DNA from: Pseudomonas sp. TH15
GTDB taxonomy: Bacteria > Pseudomonadota > Gammaproteobacteria > Pseudomonadales > Pseudomonadaceae
Direction of reading: 5' to 3'
Length of the DNA stretch: 64,000 nucleotides
Assembly (NCBI RefSeq): GCF_016651105.1
Contig: NZ_JAEKEL010000001.1
Coordinates: forward strand, 3,834,001-3,898,000
The position numbers were made by a program, and so were the translations under genes. Of this stretch, positions 1 to 7,915 are shown piece by piece. The notes below the pieces were generated by a model that did no database searches, was not told the origin of the DNA, and worked only from the letters and a program-made list of their open reading frames with translations. Numbering within the stretch: the first letter of the stretch is position 1; every line of letters begins with the position of its first letter.

Positions 1-17
1 TATGAAAATAATAATGT

Positions 18-2495
18 TTATTTAATGTCTATGTATTTTCTTATTTCAAACTGAACAAGATCATCTTGTAGCTTGACGTAGTCCGAGAACTCCTTGTTGT
101 ATCTGACCTCGCCTAGCTCACTTACTGAAATGTTCTCCGTCTGCTTGTCGCGCTCCAGTTTGTTTATCAATGAGCCGCTGATGCCCATTTTTACAAAGTC
201 AGTGTTTGATTTTTTAATCGTTCCGTATATATGTAGGTTGTATTCGTTTTCCGTAAGAAGTCGTAGGTCATAGAGCGCTTTTACGTACTCATTCAATTTG
301 TAAGAAACAAAGTCACTTTCTATCTTGATTTTTACAAGAGCTAAATTCACCAGCTCTTTATCCGTTTTTTTTGATAGGTTTATATACAAGTTGCTTCCGT
401 ATATGCCGTCAGCAGTATTTTTGGCTAGCTCACCATAGGAGTTTCCAATGAAAAATTCTTTTCCACTGTCGGTGAATTTAATGCTATGAAAGTACGCCAA
501 GGTATCCGATAGGTGATCTTTGAGGTTTAAACGGTGCAAATTTCTAGTGAAGAGTTTGTAGAAGTCTCTAGCTTTTGGGCGCTGAAGGCGAAGAAAAGAT
601 ATGTCCGAAACTTGATTTTCGAGGCCTTTGATAAAATACAAAAATACTTTATCGATCACGTCGGATGTAGCCCATTCGTCAGTTGCGATTATCGTATGGA
701 GACGCTTTTCGAGTGAGCTAAACACTGAGTCAGGATTATAATACGCGGACGAAATGCCTGACTCCATTAGCGTGTGCTTTACCTTACTAGACTCGACGCC
801 CTCACTATATATCAGAAAGTCCTCTTTGTTTCGTAGGTATTCCAGTTGGCCTACTTTTCGCTCTAGTGCTTCTAAATGCTCTAAATTATCAAGGTCAGGA
901 TTTTCGCGCGCTGCACCTAAATCATTAATGGCTTGATCTAAGTCGAAATTAATCAGTAGAGGGTTTTCGATTTTGTCCTTAAATACTCCGTTTTTTAGAA
1001 GTCTAATTTTATTTTCCATTTTCCCCCCTTTTCGATTGAATTCGTCAGAGTTAACGAAATGAATAGGAGGAAGTAGTTTCGAAAGGCTTTTTCTGCGGTC
1101 GTCGAAAACTTCGTTGAGTCTGTTTACTCTGCCAATCAGATTTGTTAGCGATTTTCCATCCAGATCGTGTGTGTTTAGAATAAAAAGACTATCGATAGGT
1201 AAGTTTACTCCCTCAAGAATTACCGAGTTCGCAACTAAGTATGTTAGCTCTGTCGTTAACGAGAATTTGTGTTCTAGATACTCTTTTATCAGGTCTGGTA
1301 GCTTTCCATGCAAGTAAATCAATCCCTTCTTTATATGTTCTACGCAATAGAAGTCGCTATGGACGTTGTTTGATATGGTCTGCGATAATTCGTTTAGAGA
1401 GTTTGAGTCAGTGTACGATAGTTCTTTGTTGAGGAGCATGGACAGTTCTTCAACTTTTTTTGGTGCTCTAAGGTATAGAAAGTTTTTCTCTTTTTTGTTT
1501 TTTATAATATAGTTGGTGAAATTCGATTCGTGGCCGAATGGATAAAACTCATTCATGAATCTGTTGTAGGTGAACTGTTCTCCATTTGATCTCAGTTCAT
1601 ATATCTCCGGTTCTTTAATGTTGCTCGCTATTCGGCGTTCGAAGATGTTTTGGTTTTCGTGTGTCTTAAGGTTTTCAGCTTCAGATATCAGCGGTGATAA
1701 ATAGTAGTTTTTGGATTCAGGATTTCTGAGTCTATTTCTGCGTATCAACCTTGTGAGCAGAATGCTTCGTCCATCCATCTCGAACAGGTTATGGGCTTCA
1801 TCAATTACTAGCAGTTCAAAAGAGACGTCTCTGTTTTTTAAAAGTCTTAGCGCGCGCTCTTGTGTAAATATGGATATGAAATCACCAGTTCCATCATACA
1901 TTTCATCGTGAAATATAATGTGGCGTGAAGGAAAGTGGGCTTTGATTAGTTTGTAGGTTTGAATTAAAAGTGATTTGGTAGGTACTATAATTGCGGTTGT
2001 CTTTGGGTTGTTTGATCTGATTATATCTATAATTAGTGTGCTTTTCCCAAACGAGGTTGGTGCTATGTAGCAATTTTCTTTGCTTTCGCTGTGGGTTATT
2101 TGTTCGCGATATTTTTTTTGTTCATAGGTTTCAGTGATGCTTTTATTTAGAAACTTTTCAAGCTGGTATTCTAATGTGAAGTTTGTGGTGGTAAGGTTGT
2201 CTGTTAGTTTGTTTTTTGAAATGTATTGTGCTACAGGATAAAATCCGAAGTTCGAGCTTGCATCTAGTAATGGTTGGTAGTAGTTGTTATTGATTGCGCA
2301 TTTTAAGGTTATGTAGTACGCGATTTCAAAGTATGTGGATTTTCTTTTGTCTCCACTGTACTCATTAAAAAAAACAATCGCGCAGCTCAAAATGAACTCA
2401 AGCTCTCGATCATTAAGTTTAATGTTCAAGGAGGTTTTTCTCATGATTTCTGAGAATAATTTATTATTTTTGAGCCAAGTCAGACTAATTGTCAT
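18..2495 (-). CDS. SF2 DEAD/DEAH helicase, HamB-like (Hachiman-type defence)
   Basis: The 825-residue protein has superfamily 2 helicase motifs: motif I APTSFGKST (residues 145-153), the DEAH box in VIDEAHNLF (232-235), a motif V-like GVNLP and a motif VI-like IGRVNR around residue 456. It starts one base after the stop of the upstream nuclease gene, and a GGAG Shine-Dalgarno lies inside that gene's 3' end, so the two are co-translated. The coding sequence is much more AT-rich than the rest of the window, pointing to horizontal acquisition. Known: in Hachiman systems a HamB helicase works with the HamA (DUF1837) nuclease against phage. Inferred: this pair is Hachiman or a close relative. Another nuclease-helicase defence family is possible, since the assignment rests on motifs and gene order. 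Confidence 0.75.
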   Translation of the reverse strand: MTISLTWLKNNKLFSEIMRKTSLNIKLNDRELEFILSCAIVFFNEYSGDKRKSTYFEIAYYITLKCAINNNYYQPLLDASSNFGFYPVAQYISKNKLTDNLTTTNFTLEYQLEKFLNKSITETYEQKKYREQITHSESKENCYIAPTSFGKSTLIIDIIRSNNPKTTAIIVPTKSLLIQTYKLIKAHFPSRHIIFHDEMYDGTGDFISIFTQERALRLLKNRDVSFELLVIDEAHNLFEMDGRSILLTRLIRRNRLRNPESKNYYLSPLISEAENLKTHENQNIFERRIASNIKEPEIYELRSNGEQFTYNRFMNEFYPFGHESNFTNYIIKNKKEKNFLYLRAPKKVEELSMLLNKELSYTDSNSLNELSQTISNNVHSDFYCVEHIKKGLIYLHGKLPDLIKEYLEHKFSLTTELTYLVANSVILEGVNLPIDSLFILNTHDLDGKSLTNLIGRVNRLNEVFDDRRKSLSKLLPPIHFVNSDEFNRKGGKMENKIRLLKNGVFKDKIENPLLINFDLDQAINDLGAARENPDLDNLEHLEALERKVGQLEYLRNKEDFLIYSEGVESSKVKHTLMESGISSAYYNPDSVFSSLEKRLHTIIATDEWATSDVIDKVFLYFIKGLENQVSDISFLRLQRPKARDFYKLFTRNLHRLNLKDHLSDTLAYFHSIKFTDSGKEFFIGNSYGELAKNTADGIYGSNLYINLSKKTDKELVNLALVKIKIESDFVSYKLNEYVKALYDLRLLTENEYNLHIYGTIKKSNTDFVKMGISGSLINKLERDKQTENISVSELGEVRYNKEFSDYVKLQDDLVQFEIRKYIDIK

Positions 2496-2496
2496 G

Positions 2497-3255
2497 TTAC
2501 TTCTCCAGGTATTCGATAAAGCTATTTAGGCTGGATTTAGTCAAGCACATAGCTTTTGTCGTTTTCCCGTCAAATTCTAATACGAAAGTGTTGTCATTTA
2601 GGATTTCAGAACTTGATGTTGAATCCCATGCTCCACTTAAAAATATCGTAGAGCATGTGATTATGTTGAATTCGTTTATTTTGTTAAATGTTCCTTTATC
2701 GAACATGTCTTGCAGGATTTTAATTTTCTTTCGTATTGATGTTTCTGTTCCTACATCTATGTGTGAAGCATGATTGTATGCATTTTTCCAGGGGTTGTTT
2801 TTTCCTTTTTCACTTTTCCCTGCAACGTATTTTTCTAAATCAGAATAAGCATGCTTAAGCTTATCTTTGTGGCTGATCTTTTTAGTGGTAATTGATCCGG
2901 ATTTGCTTTCAAGTAAATAAGTTTCTGAATTTTTTGAGAAAAACCCGTCAAACCCTTTTTTTATTGAGCCTTCTTCTAAGTTGAAGAAAAGGAATTCCTG
3001 TCTGTAACCTGCTGATCTTAGATACAGGTGCGCAAATAGTTCCGCTGTTGCCCCCATACGTGTTCTTTCGTCTTTGTCTGCGAGAAATTTCCGCAGTCTT
3101 AATTTGACCAGGTCTAACTCACTGTCGGAGTTTCCTTCGCATATCGATACTAGGAAGTCATCAAGGTATTTGCTTGTCTGAACAGTTAGTGACTCTATGT
3201 TGATGACGTGTAGTTCATGCGATGGTGATATTAGCTTTATTTCAACTGGAAGCAT
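2497..3255 (-). CDS. PD-(D/E)XK-type nuclease, HamA/DUF1837-like
   Basis: The 252-residue protein carries a plausible PD-(D/E)XK core: a helix Glu in ATAELFAH (E72), Asp in KGFDGFF (D103) and the E-x-K pair in LLESKSG (E116, K118). HamA proteins use a similar E-x-K nuclease site and sit directly before a helicase gene, as here. The gene is AT-rich like its partner. No convincing Shine-Dalgarno precedes the ATG; it starts two bases after the stop of the 91-codon ORF upstream, so translation may be coupled to it. The function (DNA degradation on phage attack) is inferred from family logic. A relative of another E-x-K nuclease family cannot be excluded. Confidence 0.65.
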   Translation of the reverse strand: MLPVEIKLISPSHELHVINIESLTVQTSKYLDDFLVSICEGNSDSELDLVKLRLRKFLADKDERTRMGATAELFAHLYLRSAGYRQEFLFFNLEEGSIKKGFDGFFSKNSETYLLESKSGSITTKKISHKDKLKHAYSDLEKYVAGKSEKGKNNPWKNAYNHASHIDVGTETSIRKKIKILQDMFDKGTFNKINEFNIITCSTIFLSGAWDSTSSSEILNDNTFVLEFDGKTTKAMCLTKSSLNSFIEYLEK

Positions 3256-3257
3256 TT

Positions 3258-3533
3258 TTATAGCCCAGACTTGTTAGCTATGTAATATAGGACACTTTGC
3301 CACGCCCGCGCTCCGACAAATCTGTAGATCTGTTTGGTACTGGCAGGCGAATTTAGACGGAGAAAGTGCCGGTCGTAATTGATCCGCTGGCCCAACTTTC
3401 GATTGGGTTGCTTCGACGAAAATTTAGATTGGCGTTTATGCCCTAGCTGCCTGAGCAGGGCAATGAAAAAAGCGATCGGAAAAAGCCGATCTAGCTTGTC
3501 CCAAATCTGGGGAGTGGTTGGGGTGAAGTCCAT
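3258..3533 (-). CDS. hypothetical 91-residue protein upstream of the defence pair
   Basis: This short basic protein has one hydrophobic stretch (around residues 17-27) and a C-terminal segment ending FVGARAWQSVLYYIANKSGL. An AAAGG Shine-Dalgarno lies seven bases before its ATG. It ends two bases before the nuclease start, which fits the first gene of a three-gene operon. Its base composition is less AT-rich than the two genes after it. I do not recognise the family. It could be a real accessory gene of the defence module, or a chance ORF in the leader region. Confidence 0.4.
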   Translation of the reverse strand: MDFTPTTPQIWDKLDRLFPIAFFIALLRQLGHKRQSKFSSKQPNRKLGQRINYDRHFLRLNSPASTKQIYRFVGARAWQSVLYYIANKSGL

Positions 3534-3540
3534 TTCTTAA

Positions 3541-4120
3541 CCTTTCAGAAATCCTCGGGCCCCCGCATTGTAGCGAAAATCCAAGTGGTGGCACGATAAT
3601 ATTGCGCACCTCTCCGAGAGGGGCTTCATAGTGATTGGACGCAGGTGATGCCGCGACGAATGCCCCAACCAGCTGAAAGGAGAAGAGTTTATTTCATGGT
3701 GCAATTCGGCCCAATGTACCGCTCAAGCCCATCTGCTTCCGGTGCGGAGCTGGAGAGTAATGAAGGTTTTAATCAGCGTGACTCCTGCCGTACTGGCGAT
3801 GCTCCACGTCTGCTACTACGGAGCCCTTGAGGATGGTGATATCGCGACGATTGTCTTCATCAAGAAGCACCCGACGTTTCAGATGAAGTTCTACAACATG
3901 CACGTCAATGATGGATAGATCAGGAAGGTAGAGCGCCTGACGGCGGAGGAGCGGGGGTGGATTACTGCTGGTACCGGTTAGGCATCGTTACAGAGCGCTC
4001 AGGATGACGTCGATATGTGCTGGAAGAAATAGCACTATTTATATGGCTGTGACTGTCAGTTACGACTGGTAATCTCGGCCATTTTCTTTTATCTGTTGGG
4101 GCGAGGGGGCGGATCTGTCG
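3541..4120. other. gene-poor junction between defence module and effector island
   Basis: No intact gene is supported here. The only coding-like stretch is the broken ORF listed at 3760-3985. The segment separates the AT-rich defence genes from the first DUF6124 module and probably contains degraded accessory DNA. Confidence 0.5.
3760..3985 (+). pseudogene. degenerate small ORF of unknown function
   Basis: An ATG preceded by GGAG opens a 52-codon frame with normal-looking residues (for example IATIVFIKKHPTFQMKFYN) that ends at TAG (3916-3918). The same frame then continues with IRKVERLTAEERG, and a neighbouring frame reads VDYCWYRLGI. One nonsense change plus one indel would therefore account for the break in a gene of about 75 codons. 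The family is not recognised. Its position beside a type VI effector island makes a dead immunity or accessory gene plausible, but that is inference. Confidence 0.35.
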
Positions 4121-4276
4121 TGGGATCCGAGACGCGATGAGAGTCCCGATAAACGTCAATGTTTAAAAAGACATTTCCAGTCACTCTCCCAGGCTACAGC
4201 GCCTTGCGCCTTTGCCTACAACTACGCCAGAATCCGCCGGCTTGTGCGCCTTGGAGGCGGGTTCTATTGTGGTGCG

Positions 4277-4296
4277 GTCGCTGGTGAATCAGCGAT
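4277..4296 (+). promoter_or_regulatory. conserved small hairpin upstream of the DUF6124 leader
   Basis: GTCGCTG (4277-4283) pairs with CAGCGAT (4290-4296) around a six-base loop. In copy 2 the matching stem is TCACTGA/TCAGTGA (10914-10931). Pair G4280-C4293 becomes A10916-T10929, a compensatory change that supports a real structure. No T-run follows, so it is not an obvious terminator. Confidence 0.5.
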
Positions 4297-4377
4297 CGGG
4301 TTTAGCGACTCGACTTATAAATAGGTGCATCAGCGTTCCATGCTTTGTCGCAGATTCAACTGCTGCGACTCCGCTAT

Positions 4378-4498
4378 GGTGGCTGTATGCGGGAGACCCT
4401 TGGGTCTGCCGGGTGCCTATAACCGGTTCGCTAACCTGCGTACAGCCGCCACCTTTCTGTTTAGCGACAGTTATGGCGGCTCCACTCTAATAGGAGCT
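4378..4498 (+). promoter_or_regulatory. candidate three-state translational switch in the DUF6124 leader (copy 1)
   Basis: Three overlapping pairings are visible. P1 pairs GGTGGC (4378-4383) with GCCACC (4448-4453) and encloses a hairpin AGACCC-TT-GGGTCT (4394-4407). P2 pairs GCCGCC (4445-4450) with GGCGGC (4475-4480). P3 pairs GCTCC (4479-4483) with GGAGC (4493-4497), which is the Shine-Dalgarno of the gene starting at 4504. P1 and P2 compete, and so do P2 and P3, so forming P1 would favour P3 and block translation. Copy 2 keeps all three with compensatory changes. The RNA is seen only as sequence; any ligand or trigger is unknown. Confidence 0.6.
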
Positions 4499-4503
4499 TC
4501 ACC

Positions 4504-4863
4504 ATGATCAAACCAACACCTAATCCACCCGACGACTTATCCACATCCCCCTACGAATCCCTCGATTCCAGAAAACTCCACGAAGCCGCCGAACGCGCCC
4601 TCGACCATTACCTTTGTCCGCCCGGGTCCACGCCGCCCCCACGTAGAATCCGCGGGATGTATGCCGTGACGGCGGATAACAAAAACGAAGAATTGCTGAT
4701 TGATGCCAGTGAGACACTTGCTTCGGCCCAAATCATCGCGCAGAACGTCGCCAGCCTGTTGCCGGCGTCGCAGCGTCGGGCGTTGTTGGGGATTGCGCAG
4801 TTGATAATGCTCGGGGAGTTGGCGGTGAATCGGGCGCTGGATAATCTGCAATTGGCGGATTGA
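4504..4863 (+). CDS. DUF6124 family protein
   Basis: The 119-residue soluble protein begins MIKPTPNPP and has a proline-rich stretch around residue 40, then a helical C-terminal half containing IAQNVASLLPASQRRALLGIAQLIMLGELAVNRALD. This matches my memory of the DUF6124 family, common in Pseudomonas and without an established function. The ATG lies six bases after AGGAGC, which can be sequestered by the leader hairpin described at 4378-4498. The upstream leader is unusually elaborate for such a small gene, suggesting translation is controlled. A decayed second copy is at 11141-11495. Confidence 0.8.
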   Translation: MIKPTPNPPDDLSTSPYESLDSRKLHEAAERALDHYLCPPGSTPPPRRIRGMYAVTADNKNEELLIDASETLASAQIIAQNVASLLPASQRRALLGIAQLIMLGELAVNRALDNLQLAD

Positions 4864-4909
4864 TGCGGGTGTCGGGATCACCCAGTGATTGATTGGGTGT
4901 CCGTTCTGA

Positions 4910-4940
4910 CGCCTTCGCGAGCAGGCTCACTCCTACAGGG
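4910..4940. repeat. REP half-element
   Basis: The sequence CCTTCGCGAGCAGGCTCACT followed by CCTACAGGG is a single copy of the Pseudomonas GTAGGAG..GCTCGCGA REP family. The same half-element follows the other DUF6124 tails at 11542-11571 and 17330-17360. Confidence 0.7.
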
Positions 4941-5023
4941 TTTTGTGGTGGTCACGGGTATCGTGTTCGGCGCTGAAACCTGTGGGAGCGGGCCGGTTAC
5001 TGTCCTGCGCCGTTTTCATTTGG

Positions 5024-5413
5024 TTATTGAGGCGAATCGGGACATTCGTGGGTCCATCGCGTAAGCCTCATGTCATTGAATTGCTCACCTATCGTATCGA
5101 CGCGTAGGCAAGTTCCTTTCTTCGAGTAGTACAAGATGCAGCGCGAGCTATCGAACGAGCAGCTATCCAGTTCGAAGAACTTTCGTGCAGCCAGCTCCTT
5201 CTCCACACCACTGTATTCATAGCCGTCGCTGGTATGCATCCGCGTCGGCTTCCAGCCTTGTTTGACTAGCTTGGATTTGGCCGCAGCCAAACGCTCACCG
5301 ACGACGATGCCTGCTGGCCCGCGCTTGTCGTTTGGCGCCTGTGAGCCATCGGCAAACGTTGCGCTGATACCCATGCAATAAAGTGCGACAGATAAAAGGA
5401 TCGAAGCCTTCAT
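5024..5413 (-). CDS. secreted immunity-like protein, orphan paralogue of the lysozyme-effector immunity protein
   Basis: The 129-residue product has an N-terminal signal peptide (MKASILLSVALYCMGISATFA) and four cysteines in its second half. It is clearly homologous to the protein at 8871-9212: both have K-x-GWKP after a helix, then a FFELDSC / FIEIESC segment, then GTCLRVDTIGE / GDCLGVGTVGE, and end in a H/K-E/K-CP motif. That paralogue is the likely periplasmic immunity protein of a lysozyme-type effector, whereas no such effector lies next to this gene. It is therefore probably an orphan immunity gene protecting against effectors of other strains (inference). It is divergent from the pore-type effector gene across a 107-bp spacer. 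Confidence 0.65.
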   Translation of the reverse strand: MKASILLSVALYCMGISATFADGSQAPNDKRGPAGIVVGERLAAAKSKLVKQGWKPTRMHTSDGYEYSGVEKELAARKFFELDSCSFDSSRCILYYSKKGTCLRVDTIGEQFNDMRLTRWTHECPDSPQ

Positions 5414-5520
5414 TGACAGTTTCTCCAGCCGGTTTGTAGCGCCAAAAATTCCCGATACTCAAACATTGGGGACGAATCTATTTTCTACCCCACCCAGTAC
5501 CGCCATAAAACATTGATGAT

Positions 5521-6966
5521 TTGAGCGCGGCGTCTGCAAGTCAGAAAACCGGATTTTCCCTACACCGAACACCGATCCATCCTGCATTCAAACCTGAGTC
5601 CGTTCGCCAAAGTCCTCCGTTTTCGGAACGGGACACGGATGTGACGAGACTCATCCCACAAAGCGAGGTCCATGGCCAGCGAGATCAGATCCTTGATACC
5701 TACCAAGCCATGGAACATTTCCGACAGGCATTGAATCGCCCTGACGACTTGCCCGGGTTCGATGACTTGTTAAACGCCCTGGGCCTGCATCGTAACAACT
5801 ACATGCAGGGCGCGAATGAGCGAAAACTCATCGATGCTGTGCGTAGCGGTGAGTGGGCACTGGTGAAGCCGCGCATGGCTACAGACAACGGCGGCGCCTC
5901 CTGGAATGCCTTCAACCCAAAACCCGAGCCACCTCCTGCACAACACTTGGTGGAGGAACACGCCTACACCTTGCCGCAACCGGCTGAATCAGGTTTCCAC
6001 ATCGTTCAGAAACCCATGACCCTCGAAGCGCTTGAGCGGGAGTTGTACGAAATCAGGCCCGGCGACGCATTGCGTCGCGAATTCCGCTCTCTCAATCGAC
6101 ATCTCGGTGAGCAGGTCAAACCTGGCCAAATGGTCCTGTTCAGCGACTCTCGCAACTACATGTGCCGGCGCGAAGAAGCACAGATGATGGCCGCCGCAGA
6201 GAAGGTGAACGAGGCGTTGAAAGACCTTTCGGATGAAGAAGCTTCGTTCATGGTTGAGCATCATGAGGTCATTGAGCCGTTTCTGGAGGTGTCGGCAGGC
6301 ACATTGGGCGTTGCGTCATTCATGATCGGGCAGCATCTGGAAGGATTGAAAAATACCCTCAAAGAGTTGGAGAAACTGCATCAGCAGCAATACACCCAAC
6401 ATCGTCATCTACATTCCCCAGAGTTCTTTGCCAAACGCAAACGACTGATGGCGAAACTGGATGCCAGCCTTGGGCCGCTGGTACGCAAAGGCACGGGTTT
6501 GCCAGATCATCCAAAACTCAAACGTGCACTGGGATTGTCCAGCCGCAGAATTGTTCACCGATGGGGCAAAGCAGGCGCACCGGCACAACTGCCCGGATAT
6601 GCAACCAACATTTCGGGCGTTGCCAGAGCAGCGAAGTTCATGAAGGGAGGTGGTTATCTCGGCATAGGTTTGCAACTGGGCGCATCCAGCTCAAAAATCT
6701 ACGAGGTCTGCGCGTCCGACCGCGAGGCGGAATGCAGGCAAGTGAGGTTTGTAGAGGGAGGGAAAATGGTCGGCGGTACCGCTGGAGCTCTTGCTGGTGG
6801 ATATATCGGAGGGAAAGTAGGTTTGGCGGTATGCGCGAAATTGAAAGGAATGGGAAAACTCATGTGTGTGCTTGTGGTCGGTGCGGCAGGGTCCGTGGAG
6901 ACAGGAACTCAGATGACTGAAGGTGGTGAGTATTTAGGACAAAAAATCTACGAGTATTCCGAATGA
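5521..6966 (+). CDS. putative type VI secretion pore-forming effector with glycine-zipper C-terminus
   Basis: The 481-residue protein has a hydrophilic N-terminal half with predicted helical stretches (for example EEAQMMAAAEKVNEALKDL) and a C-terminal glycine-rich hydrophobic region (residues 418-462) containing GGTAGALAGGYIGGKVG and LMCVLVVGAAG. Glycine-zipper hydrophobic tails of this kind occur in membrane-depolarising interbacterial toxins. The stop overlaps the start of a two-TM immunity-like gene (ATGATAG), and three more such genes follow, as expected when the toxin acts on the inner membrane. No PAAR or VgrG is fused, so delivery by the PAAR at 9965 or by an Hcp is inferred. The start used is TTG at 5521 with no clear Shine-Dalgarno; GTG at 5641 is an alternative. 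The exact family is not recognised. Confidence 0.6.
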   Translation: MSAASASQKTGFSLHRTPIHPAFKPESVRQSPPFSERDTDVTRLIPQSEVHGQRDQILDTYQAMEHFRQALNRPDDLPGFDDLLNALGLHRNNYMQGANERKLIDAVRSGEWALVKPRMATDNGGASWNAFNPKPEPPPAQHLVEEHAYTLPQPAESGFHIVQKPMTLEALERELYEIRPGDALRREFRSLNRHLGEQVKPGQMVLFSDSRNYMCRREEAQMMAAAEKVNEALKDLSDEEASFMVEHHEVIEPFLEVSAGTLGVASFMIGQHLEGLKNTLKELEKLHQQQYTQHRHLHSPEFFAKRKRLMAKLDASLGPLVRKGTGLPDHPKLKRALGLSSRRIVHRWGKAGAPAQLPGYATNISGVARAAKFMKGGGYLGIGLQLGASSSKIYEVCASDREAECRQVRFVEGGKMVGGTAGALAGGYIGGKVGLAVCAKLKGMGKLMCVLVVGAAGSVETGTQMTEGGEYLGQKIYEYSE

Positions 6967-7346
6967 TAGAAGTCGACGGCACTGTATATGCCTGGGCTTG
7001 GGGAGCGCTGATCCTATTAGGCGTGATCAACTGCGCAATGATTTTCTACGCCGTTTATACAAAACTCGATGCTCTTGAAAAACACTTTGATGAGTGGCTG
7101 TACCTATCCATGGACTGTGGTTCATCAGGGGGAAGTTTTTACTCGAGAACTCAGCGGATGACCGCTGTCAGCCGGTTGATTACGTCCAAGAGTATCCAGC
7201 GGCAGGAGCCCTTACTGATCGACGCCGTTGAACGCCTTCCCAGAGGACTCAGGTTCTGGGCGACGTGTCCGTTTCATGTCGGCTATTTCGTGTGTGGCGG
7301 GACGTCACTGCTTTGGCTGTATGGGAAATACAGAGGTTTTTTGTAA
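6963..7346 (+). CDS. two-TM immunity protein A1
   Basis: The 127-residue protein has a TM helix near residues 8-30, a soluble middle and a second hydrophobic segment at the C-terminus (GYFVCGGTSLLWLYG). Its ATG overlaps the effector stop, so it is translationally coupled and is the best candidate for the cognate immunity protein. It is ~95% identical to A2 (7915-8295) except for the first ~20 residues. It is more distantly related to the B proteins, sharing Y-x-KL..E-x-H, an LP..LR-x-W motif and a C-terminal L-x-LYG. An inner-membrane location is inferred from the hydrophobic segments. Confidence 0.7.
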   Translation: MIEVDGTVYAWAWGALILLGVINCAMIFYAVYTKLDALEKHFDEWLYLSMDCGSSGGSFYSRTQRMTAVSRLITSKSIQRQEPLLIDAVERLPRGLRFWATCPFHVGYFVCGGTSLLWLYGKYRGFL

Positions 7347-7408
7347 TGGGGCAAAAAGAAAATCAGTCCTTTGGTGAGGTCGTTTACGAAGACTCTCCCC
7401 ATGACTGA
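7346..7408 (+). pseudogene. vestigial effector C-terminal tail preceding immunity gene B1
   Basis: A 20-codon frame starts in the stop of A1 (TAATG) and ends NQSFGEVVYEDSPHD. It resembles the last residues of the effector (EGGEYLGQKIYEYSE), and its stop region overlaps the B1 start just as the effector stop overlaps A1. It is interpreted as the 3' scar of a lost effector gene that came with its immunity gene. It could also be translated as a coupling peptide. Confidence 0.5.
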
Positions 7409-7790
7409 AATCAAACTTCTGTTCGCCGCCACTGGCATTGCGTTACTGGTGCTGATCATCTCCAACGTTCTGGTGATGATCTATGTCGGGTATTTCAAGC
7501 TTTCCGAAATTGAGTCGCACCTTGAAAATTGCTATCTGCTCCACAACTGCGCGCAGAAGGGACTTTCCGGTTTTTGGGCGTGCAGGTACAGGCTCACTCT
7601 GATCACTGCTTTGCTTCGTAAACGTCCTTCGCGCCTGTTGCTGGATAATCCGAGCGCCCTCGAAGATGTCCAGAGCCTTCCGCTGAAATTGCGGCGGTGG
7701 GTCGAAATTCCATATCGATTGAATGCATTTTCTCTGCTGGGAATTCTGGCTTTGTATGGTTGGGCGGAATCTTTAGGACTGTTCGAGTAA
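7401..7790 (+). CDS. two-TM immunity protein B1
   Basis: The 129-residue protein starts at the ATG of MTEIKLLFAATG, inside the preceding tail remnant. A TTG 30 bases upstream extends the frame but is less likely, because the overlap with the remnant mirrors the effector/A1 junction. An N-terminal TM helix covers about residues 5-30 and a second hydrophobic segment lies near residue 110 (FSLLGILALYGW). It is homologous to the A proteins. It is probably an orphan immunity protein for a related effector variant, placed in the inner membrane (inference). Confidence 0.65.
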   Translation: MTEIKLLFAATGIALLVLIISNVLVMIYVGYFKLSEIESHLENCYLLHNCAQKGLSGFWACRYRLTLITALLRKRPSRLLLDNPSALEDVQSLPLKLRRWVEIPYRLNAFSLLGILALYGWAESLGLFE

Positions 7791-7796
7791 GCACCA

Positions 7797-7915
7797 TGAG
7801 AAACCGGCCTTCTATCAAGTGCTATCGCGAGTCGCCAAGGTGCCGTGGATACAGAAAAAAGATATTTGATGATGGTGAGTTTTCAGGACAAGAATTCCAT
7901 GAGTATTTCGAATAA
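7797..7915 (+). pseudogene. vestigial effector C-terminal tail preceding immunity gene A2
   Basis: A 39-codon frame begins MRNRPSIKCYRESP and ends IFDDGEFSGQEFHEYFE. Its last 15 residues match about half of the effector end EGGEYLGQKIYEYSE, and its TAA overlaps the A2 ATG (TAATG). It is the remnant of a different effector allele, kept as the 5' flank of A2. Confidence 0.55.

Larger units (their letters stand above)
4125..4995 (+). repeat. DUF6124 module, copy 1 (direct repeat)
   Basis: This block and 10760-11625 are direct repeats in the same order: a conserved upstream segment with a small hairpin, a structured leader, the DUF6124 gene, and a tail with a REP palindrome. Copy 1 carries the intact gene. 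A third, truncated copy of the tail is at 17228-17395. The two large copies bracket the type VI effector island. Confidence 0.8.
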
